64,000 nucleotides of DNA from Avena insularis (Eukaryota; Streptophyta; Magnoliopsida; Poales; Poaceae). The position numbers were made by a program, and so were the translations under genes. The stretch is from the NCBI GenBank assembly GCA_023614405.1, contig CM042697.1, positions 465,726,744-465,790,743 of the forward strand, written 5' to 3'. Under the pieces are notes generated by a model. It was not told where the DNA came from, made no database searches, and saw only the letters and a program-made list of their open reading frames with translations. This document shows, in pieces, positions 56,803-64,000 of the stretch; position 1 is the stretch's first letter, and each line of letters begins with the position of its first letter.

Positions 56803-57600
56803 ATGACTACTCCAAGAGACTCCAACATCAAGGTTGATGACAACAACAACAACCAAGAGGACAGCATGAGAGAACTTATAGCAACCCAAAACCAGTTGAG
56901 CCAAGAGACAACTCAGCTTTTAGCCAACAACAATGGACTAGACCCAGCCATACAAAGGATTTTGAAACTTCAATCCCAATTGTTGCAAGGATTGGTTACT
57001 CAAATGATCAACATGAGAGAAAACTTTTCCCAAAGAGCTAATGACAACAAGGATGACAAAGATGTTATTTTAGAAGGGACCAAAGCTTGCAATACTTGTG
57101 GAGACAAGGATCATACATCCAAGGAGCATGAAGATCAATGCCCTAACGGTGAAGAAGAAAGTCATATCTCTACTAAATTCCCCAAGAAGAGAGAAAGATT
57201 TCCCACCTTTGAGGTGAGGAATGAAGAACATGAACTAGAAGAACTCCTAGCTTTGGAGAGACCCAAAAAGAAGAAGAAGGACATAAGCCAGTTGCAATGT
57301 TACAATTGCAAAGACATGGGACACTATGCCAGTGAATGCCCAGAAAAGAAGAAGAACCAAGGAAACAAACAAGAGGAAATGATACCAAAGGAAAAGAAAG
57401 ATATTAGCCAAGTGTGGTGCAACAACTGCAAAGAGCTAGGACATTATGCAAGCAACTGTCCAGAAAAGATGAAACACAAGATAAACAAGCCTATGAGGGA
57501 TCTCAGCCTTGTCACATGTTTAAAATGCAAGGAGCTAGGCCACTATGCAAACTTCTGTCCAGGAAAGTTACACCAAGATCCCAAGCAAGCCAAGATGTAA
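56803..57600 (+). CDS. Family C zinc-knuckle protein, copy 1
   Basis: The frame is open from 56770; I prefer the Met at 56803 (MTTPRDSNIKVDD), which has a better context (AGAGATGAC), giving 265 residues. Numbering from 56770: residues 24-90 are Gln/Asn-rich with a likely coiled coil; 105-122 hold an odd CNTC-GDKDH-C zinc-like motif; 165-169 a Lys run. Then three canonical CX2CX4HX4C knuckles stand at 177-190, 217-230 and 250-263. Each is preceded by a DISQ/DLS-type motif and the first two are followed by CPEK, as in the single knuckle of B gag. No capsid domain is present. It probably binds RNA. It could help packaging into particles made by B-type elements; this is inference. The frame is intact. 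Confidence 0.8.
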   Translation: MTTPRDSNIKVDDNNNNQEDSMRELIATQNQLSQETTQLLANNNGLDPAIQRILKLQSQLLQGLVTQMINMRENFSQRANDNKDDKDVILEGTKACNTCGDKDHTSKEHEDQCPNGEEESHISTKFPKKRERFPTFEVRNEEHELEELLALERPKKKKKDISQLQCYNCKDMGHYASECPEKKKNQGNKQEEMIPKEKKDISQVWCNNCKELGHYASNCPEKMKHKINKPMRDLSLVTCLKCKELGHYANFCPGKLHQDPKQAKM

Positions 57601-57671
57601 TTTAGTTGGAAATATTTTAAGGGTGGTAGTTCCCTAGATGCTTTTGAGCCAACTTGTAACCCTAGCCTCCC

Positions 57672-57708
57672 AAATCTCGGGAAGAGATTTATTTTAAGGG
57701 TGGTAGCC
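57672..57708 (+). promoter_or_regulatory. Family C hairpin (imperfect) and polypurine tract, copy 1
   Basis: AAATCTCG and AGAGATTT flank a short loop, with one mismatch relative to copy 2; TTTTAAGGGTGGTAGCC then abuts the LTR at 57709. Confidence 0.75.
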
Positions 57709-60700
57709 TGTCACATCCCAAGATTTTCCAAATCTTGTAATGTGAAAAATAAATGAATAAAATAAAACTTTGTTGATTTTCAGGGTGAGAAGAAACTTTT
57801 TGAATCCAATTGGGAACTTTCAAAACCTATTTGGATCAAATAAAATCCTAAAGGAATTTAAAAAGATAAATAAACAATAAAAAAATATATAAAATTACTA
57901 TTTTTGGATCTTTTAATAAAAGATTTGGTTTTCAAAAGAAAAGGTAGATTTATAAATAAGGATTATTTTATAGAGCCAAATTAAACCTTGGCCAAGATTT
58001 TGAAACAAAATGTTTTGTTTTGATTAAAAGAGTAAAAGATTATTTAAACAAAATAATGAGGATTTATTAATATCCAATTTTATTAAAAATAAAGGCTTTT
58101 CCCATTTTAAATAAACACTAAAACTTATTAAATTATTTTAAAATAAGTTTTCCAATTATTTTATATTCTCAAATAAAACCTACTGAAGTGTTTTGGTTAA
58201 TTTTTAGATTTTAAATGGAGATTTCAAATAAATCAAATCCTATTTTGATTTAATAAACAAGGTCTATTCATTTAATTATAAATGGACCCTAAAAAAATAT
58301 TATTTTATTTTGGGACTTTGGTTTATGTTGTTAAACAGAACTAAAACACAATACAAAGTGTGGTAGAAATTTGATTGAATTGAATGTTTGAATTGGTTTA
58401 TTGAATTTCAAAACAGAAAAAGAAATGGAAAAAGAAAAAGTTTCAGAACAGAAAAAATATAGAACAAGGACGGCCCAACCCAACCTGGTCCACTAAGCCC
58501 ATTCCAGCCCACCCGGCGTACCCCCACGCGCGAAACGATTTCACCCACACCCGCACCCGCAGAGCCAATGACAGGTGGACCCAACTCCCCTCTCCTCTCT
58601 CACGCTGACAAAGGACCCCACCGCCAGCTCACCGTCTTCAACCCCGCGACCTGTTCTTCCCCCAGACACCGCTGCCGTTCCTGCCGTTAAACGCTCACTT
58701 GATTACGCCTTAATGTCACGTTAATCCCTCGCCGTGACCACGCAGTGATAAACGCCAGCACCTTCTCTCTCTTTCCCCTCTGTCATCCCACCTCAACACG
58801 CCCCCAGGCCGCCCTAATTCCTCTCCGAGCACCTCTGTCTCCGACGACTCTCCTTGCCGATTCCGGACAGTATTCGCCACCTCTTACCTCCCCGAGCACA
58901 CGGGCAAGTTCTCCAGACCCAGGCGCACCTCCTCAGGTGCCCGGCTGCCGCTCGCCGAGCCTCGACACCGACGACTCCAAGCGCCGCCACCGTCTGCTTC
59001 TTCTCCGGCGACCCTCCTCGTAAGCATGCGTCCGCCCGTCTCCTTCCCGATGACACTCCTGCACTCACCGCACTCGCCCGCATCTAACCGTGCACTTATT
59101 TTGCTTCGATACGATCTGCAGCCTCGCCCTCGACAACGACCGCGCGCAACCGACGCCAGCAAGAACTCCGGTGAGCAATAGCCGTGAACTCCGTGCGCCC
59201 CTTGACTCCTCGAGAACACCTTGAGATTCCCCAGGCTTCTGCGAACACGGTGAGCATATTCCTTCCTCCTCGCTTCTCAGAAGGCCGATTTCACTATCGT
59301 CTGACCGTCGCCGCCGCGCGCAGCCGTCGAGCGCCGCCAGAACTTGGTCAAGGCGACGATGGCCGTTAGATGACGATCCAATGGATACGATAGATCACTA
59401 AACGCTGAAGAGGTACGCAACCTGTGCCGCTCGATCTGACTTGATCCAACGCACCAGGGAGCGTGATCCGGCCGAAGCGGTACCGACGAATAGGAAAGCG
59501 CCGCGTGTCACTAGTTTGATTTAAAGCAGATTTTAGTATCTGATTTAGATGCAAATTTGCAAACCTTGTAACTTTTGTTCCACACGTCCAAATTTTGCAA
59601 ACTTTATATAAATGGAATCAGCAAGACAAGCCCTAGCCAACCTTGCAATTTGTTTAGTAAAAAGCTTCTGGAAAAATGTTTGCTTTTGCAGAAACATGTG
59701 TATGCTTGTGTAGAATGTAAAAATTGTTCAAAAATGATTTTGGGGATAAAATCTTTTGCAAATGGAGTGATTTGAACCTACTGACCATAGGAAACACTTT
59801 GTGGTTTCAAAAATGTATTTGGTGAAACAAAAGAATGATTCCTTGATTTAAAACCATTTCTAGTCAAATAAAAATGTGGCTTTTTATTAAAAATGGTTTT
59901 GGTAGAAAACCTTTGGGAAATGTTTTGTTTTAAACTCTCTGACCCCAAACACCAAGTTTTAAGGTTGGAAAACATATTTTTTGAACCCTATAGATTGATG
60001 CCTTAGTAAAAACATTTTTACACCACATAAAATGATACCTTGTTTAGAAAATGGTTTATAAAGTGAAATCTTTTGCAAATGACTTTGCCACTTTACAAAA
60101 TGACCATTAGATGCTTTCAAATGTTTATGACCCATTAGGAACCACTTTTCCAAATAAAACAAAGCTTGGCATGCTTGCATGCATTACCTTGACTTTGTTA
60201 TTTTATGTGATGTTTTGCTTGATTAGTAGATTGAGTTTGTGCCTTGCTTGATTGAATTGTAGTGACTTGAAGAGTGTGATTGTTGCAAGGACAAGGAGTG
60301 AACTTATACCCTCTACCAAAAAGGCAAGTGATGCTTCATACTTTTGTCCCATTACTTTCACTATGCATTAGTGATTTCTCTAAGTAAAACTTGCATGGAA
60401 TTTTGCTAAGTATAAACCTTGCTATGGGAAAACCTAGTAGATGAAACCTTAGTAAAATTTCCTAAGTTAAGATTCCTACTACTACCATGCTTAGCTTAGC
60501 TAATAGAAAACAAGGGTGGAAATATATTCACACTATGGAAAATTTCTAAGTCTGAGGACTTGTGTTTTTGTATAATAAAACAACTAAGTTAATGAATCAC
60601 CTGGGTGGAATGGTAACTGCTTGGTGGTTTTTGGTTGAGTGGTTACACAAGGCCAGGGGACTGGTGAACCTTGTGTATCTCACTTGTGGATGGCCACCCA

Positions 60701-61574
60701 GGAACAAAGAGATTTGAGATGTCAAATGTTGAGAAGCTTCAAGTGCAGCCACTTGGCATTATGGGCTCTGCCTGGATCATATAGGTTGCAAGAACTTAGC
60801 CATATGGACAGTTGGTGGTAGGGTTTGATAGGTTGGAGCGCGTTCATTTTGGTCTAAGGGAGGGCTTCTGAAAGATCTTGTCTTGGGAAACCAAGTCTTG
60901 TGGGGAAAGTGCACCACCTCTGCAGAGTGTAAAATCTAAGGACTTAGCCATGTACCTGGTAAAGGACAATTTGAGCATCAAGACATGGAAGCAATCAAGA
61001 ATCTCATCATCCAAATTTCCAAGTTAAAAACTTGTGGTTGAACTAGGGTTAAAGGATCTTCAATCTTTGATTGGGAGATGCCTTGGGAAAGGTTATTTTG
61101 TCAAGCAAAAACTTAGTGTTTTCAAATGATAAGGAAAATCTATTTTGAGCAATGCAAGCCTAAGCTCCACTTAGCCAAATGCATATAGATGATAGACTCC
61201 ACTATACTACCATAGTATCACTTGCCAATACAATCCAAATGTATTGACCCTTGTGGCTGTAACTTGTATGTTGCAGGTTTGATTGATGTTAGAAAAGTTT
61301 GATGATTAGGATTACAAAGTCTACAACCAACATGTTTGCCTGTGGCACTTTGAAGATGAAGGACCCCATGCTTATAGATATTCTGCTGCAATGTAATGTA
61401 ATAGCAAAATGAGCTATGTAAGATGTAATAAATTATGTTATTCCTGGTTATAAAGTTGTATTATGACCTTTGTTTCTTGATATTACATCTTAACTGTGGA
61501 TGCTAGCTATTGATCCAGGGACTAGCATTGTAAACACATGGTACTCTACCTAATTAAAGGTTGGGAACCTGACA
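57709..61574 (+). repeat. Family C LTR 2 (3866 bp)
   Basis: TGTCACATCCC ... AACCTGACA, with intact TG/CA ends; shared by both units of the array. TATATAAAT lies near 59606-59614. Confidence 0.9.
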
Positions 61575-61576
61575 GA

Positions 61577-61588
61577 TGGTATCAGAGC
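61577..61588 (+). promoter_or_regulatory. Family C primer binding site, copy 2
   Basis: TGGTATCAGAGC 2 nt after LTR 2. Confidence 0.92.
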
Positions 61589-61799
61589 ATTGTGTTTCCT
61601 GTAGGATTTGTAAACCTAGGATTGGACAAAAACCCTTAGAAAAATAGGAGATGCATTTGTTCCAAAACTTAATTACAAACAATCTTGTAAACTCTTTCCT
61701 CAACCATTTTGGTTTCAACTCTACATCCCTTCTATTTCAACTTGATGGAAAAACCTACCCCATGGCCAAAGACTTCACCATGTGCAAAGGACTTCATCA

Positions 61800-61847
61800 A
61801 CTCTAATGACTTCAACATCTTCAACTCTAATGACTTCAACATCTTCA
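61800..61847 (+). repeat. 24-bp tandem duplication in C internal copy 2
   Basis: The unit at 61800-61823 is repeated exactly at 61824-61847. Copy 1 has one unit (near 56350), which accounts for the full 24-bp length difference between the interiors. Confidence 0.9.
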
Positions 61848-62276
61848 GCATTTTCACCAAGGACTTCAACCTTGGATATCACTAAGGACAAGTGAGACAA
61901 GAAATCTTACTCAAGATTTGGAGACTAAGGAAACACAACTTAGAAGGAGCCATCCTCACCTTTGAAGTTTTGTGACCAAGAATTTTTCCTAAGGAAACCA
62001 TGATCTCATGCAAGAAGAATTAACCAAGAAGGATGGAAAGATCACAAGTGAACCCTATAGATGGACCACCATATTTAGTTTAAGTCAAACCCACCAACTT
62101 ATGTGGTGTAACAAAAATATTTTTGGATGCCTAAAAATATGCTTGAAACTTGTTGTTTGAGTGGAATGTTTGTTTGTGATTGCTTGCACAATGCTTGTGT
62201 GAATTGTGATGTGTGTGATTAGAATTATTTCCTTAGAAATATCTTGCCTATTCTAATCTCAATTCAAACCAAACAG

Positions 62277-63074
62277 ATGACTACTCCAAGAGACTCCAAC
62301 ATCAAGGTTGATGACAACAACAACAACCAAGAGGACAGCATGAGAGAACTTATAGCAACCCAAAACCAGTTGAGCCAAGAGACAACTCAGCTTTTAGCCA
62401 ACAACAATGGACTAGACCCAGCCATACAAAGGATTTTGAAACTTCAATCCCAATTGTTGCAAGGATTGGTTACTCAAATGATCAACATGAGAGAAAACTT
62501 TTCCCAAAGAGCTAATGACAACAAGGATGACAAAGATGTTATTTTAGAAGGGACCAAAGCTTGCAATACTTGTGGAGACAAGGATCATACATCCAAGGAG
62601 CATGAAGATCAATGCCCTAACGGTGAAGAAGAAAGTCATATCTCTACTAAATTCCCCAAGAAGAGAGAAAGATTTCCCACCTTTGAGGTGAGGAATGAAG
62701 AACATGAACTAGAAGAACTCCTAGCTTTGGAGAGACCCAAAAAGAAGAAGAAGGACATAAGCCAGTTGCAATGTTACAATTGCAAAGAGATGGGACACTA
62801 TGCCAGTGAATGCCCAGAAAAGAAGAAGAACCAAGGAAATAAACAAGAGGAAATGATACCAAAGGAAAAGAAAGATATTAGCCAAGTGTGGTGCAACAAC
62901 TGCAAAGAGCTAGGACATTATGCAAGCAACTGTCCAGAAAAGATGAAACACAAGATAAACAAGCCTATGAGGGATCTCAGCCTTGTCACATGTTTAAAAT
63001 GCAAGGAGCTAGGCCACTATGCAAACTTCTGTCCAGGAAAGTTACACCAAGATCCCAAGCAAGCCAAGATGTAA
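62277..63074 (+). CDS. Family C zinc-knuckle protein, copy 2
   Basis: Same protein as 56803-57600; the frame is open from 62244, preferred Met at 62277. Over the 276-codon open frame only two residues differ: Gln for Glu just before the preferred Met, and Glu for Asp inside the first knuckle (CKEMGH against CKDMGH). All three knuckles keep every Cys and His. Two open copies with so little change mean either recent origin of the array or gene conversion. Domain order and function as for copy 1. Confidence 0.8.
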   Translation: MTTPRDSNIKVDDNNNNQEDSMRELIATQNQLSQETTQLLANNNGLDPAIQRILKLQSQLLQGLVTQMINMRENFSQRANDNKDDKDVILEGTKACNTCGDKDHTSKEHEDQCPNGEEESHISTKFPKKRERFPTFEVRNEEHELEELLALERPKKKKKDISQLQCYNCKEMGHYASECPEKKKNQGNKQEEMIPKEKKDISQVWCNNCKELGHYASNCPEKMKHKINKPMRDLSLVTCLKCKELGHYANFCPGKLHQDPKQAKM

Positions 63075-63145
63075 TTTAGTTGGAAATATTTTAAGGGTGG
63101 TAGTTCCCTAGATGCTTTTGAGCCAACTTGTAACCCTAGCCTCCC

Positions 63146-63182
63146 AAATCTCGGGACGAGATTTATTTTAAGGGTGGTAGCA
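63146..63182 (+). promoter_or_regulatory. Family C hairpin and polypurine tract, copy 2
   Basis: AAATCTCG (63146-63153) pairs exactly with CGAGATTT (63157-63164) around GGA; TTTTAAGGGTGGTAGCA then reaches the LTR. The layout matches element A at 1465-1501. Confidence 0.8.
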
Positions 63183-64000
63183 TGTCACATCCCAAGATTT
63201 TCCAAATCTTGTAATGTGAAAAATAAATGAATAAAATAAAACTTTGTTGATTTTCAGGGTGAGAAGAAACTTTTTGAATCCAATTGGGAACTTTCAAAAC
63301 CTATTTGGATCAAATAAAATCCTAAAGGAATTTAAAAAGATAAATAAACAATAAAAAAATATATAAAATTACTATTTTTGGATCTTTTAATAAAAGATTT
63401 GGTTTTCAAAAGAAAAGGTAGATTTATAAATAAGGATTATTTTATAGAGCCAAATTAAACCTTGGCCAAGATTTTGAAACAAAATGTTTTGTTTTGATTA
63501 AAAGAGTAAAAGATTATTTAAACAAAATAATGAGGATTTATTAATATCCAATTTTATTAAAAATAAAGGCTTTTCCCATTTTAAATAAACACTAAAACTT
63601 ATTAAATTATTTTAAAATAAGTTTTCCAATTATTTTATATTCTCAAATAAAACCTACTAAAGTGTTTTGGTTAATTTTTAGATTTTAAATGGAGATTTTA
63701 AATAAATCAAATCCTATTTTGATTTAATAAACAAGGTCTATTCATTTAATTATAAATGGACCCTAAAATAAAAATATTATTTTATTTTGGGACTTTGGTT
63801 TATGTTGTTAAACAGAACTAAAACACAATACAAAGTGTGGTAGAAATTTGATTGAATTGAATGTTTGAATTGGTTTATTGAATTTCAAAACAGAAAAAGA
63901 AATGGAAAAAGAAAAAGTTTCAGAACAGAAAAAATATAGAACAAGGACGGCCCAACCCAACCTGGTCCACTAAGCCCATTCCAGCCCACCCGGCGTACCC
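63183..64000 (+). repeat. Family C LTR 3, cut by window end
   Basis: TGTCACATCCC start; the first 818 bp match LTR 2 with few changes. The remainder, and any further array unit or flanking TSD, lies outside. Confidence 0.9.

Larger units (their letters stand above)
52278..64000 (+). mobile_element. Family C tandem array: LTR-internal-LTR-internal-LTR (incomplete)
   Basis: Three LTRs (52278-56124, 57709-61574, 63183 to window end) alternate with two internal regions (56125-57708 and 61575-63182). Each internal region is only ~1.6 kb with PBS, one ORF and PPT. No RT, integrase or protease is present. Long LTRs, a short interior and a gag-like ORF are the hallmarks of TR-GAG-type non-autonomous LTR elements. 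The array form is expected from unequal recombination between LTRs of the same element on sister or homologous chromatids. Confidence 0.88.

Noticed and set aside
57173..57388. Minus-strand ORF opposite the C protein (also 62647-62862)
   Set aside because: Antisense shadow of the zinc-knuckle ORF; no start context or motif.
52278..64000. CRISPR or satellite array
   Set aside because: Repeat units are kb-sized LTRs and interiors with PBS and PPT; this is a retrotransposon array in a plant genome.

Overview
The window looks like intergenic DNA from a large grass genome. It is most probably a pooid cereal relative (Triticeae, oat or ryegrass group), judged from the Angela/BARE-type copia element and the style of the long-LTR gypsy elements; the species cannot be fixed from sequence alone. 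I see no host gene, tRNA, rRNA or CRISPR in 64 kb. Almost every base can be assigned to LTR retrotransposons nested in one another. Most are decayed by stops, frameshifts and deletions. I use letters for families: A, a chromodomain Ty3/gypsy (Tekay-like); B, a second Ty3/gypsy with ~3.2 kb LTRs and two extra ORFs before gag; C, a non-autonomous element with ~3.85 kb LTRs coding only a zinc-knuckle protein; D, an Angela/BARE-like Ty1/copia; E, a copia-type (SIRE/Maximus-like) element with gag but no pol; H, a gypsy-like element of which only the 3' noncoding part and LTR remain.

Layout. 1-3832: 3' end of A (integrase, chromodomain, PPT, 3' LTR). 3833-4191: B LTR scrap. 4192-7143: H on the minus strand (LTR, then internal 3' region). 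7144-11807: B on the plus strand (5' LTR, PBS, coiled-coil ORF, first codons of gag). 11808-13765: 3' end of a D-like copia, minus strand. 13766-20394: B on the minus strand (pol, gag, two extra ORFs, PBS, LTR). 20395-26688: solo E LTR, minus strand, split by a solo C LTR (20811-24925). 26689-26787: rest of the B LTR. 26788-50190: H on the plus strand; its LTR is split by complete D (29931-38586, TSD TACCT) and complete E (38891-49921, TSD GATAC). About 50230-51076: copia pol relic. 51077-52277: C LTR fragment. 52278-64000: C array of LTR-internal-LTR-internal-LTR, running off the window.

How they relate. Target-site duplications give an insertion order: H is older than D and E; the solo E LTR is older than the solo C LTR inside it. 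C appears to be a satellite of B. It keeps B-like U5, PBS and leader sequence, and its only protein is built from three copies of the B nucleocapsid zinc-knuckle unit, so B-type proteins could have mobilised it. The most unusual items are the C family and its tandem array, the two extra B ORFs, the mirror-image order H-B-(copia)-B-H around position 12-13 kb, the inverted-repeat cluster in the E LTR, and the ~140-bp repeat of PPT-like motifs in the E noncoding interior.
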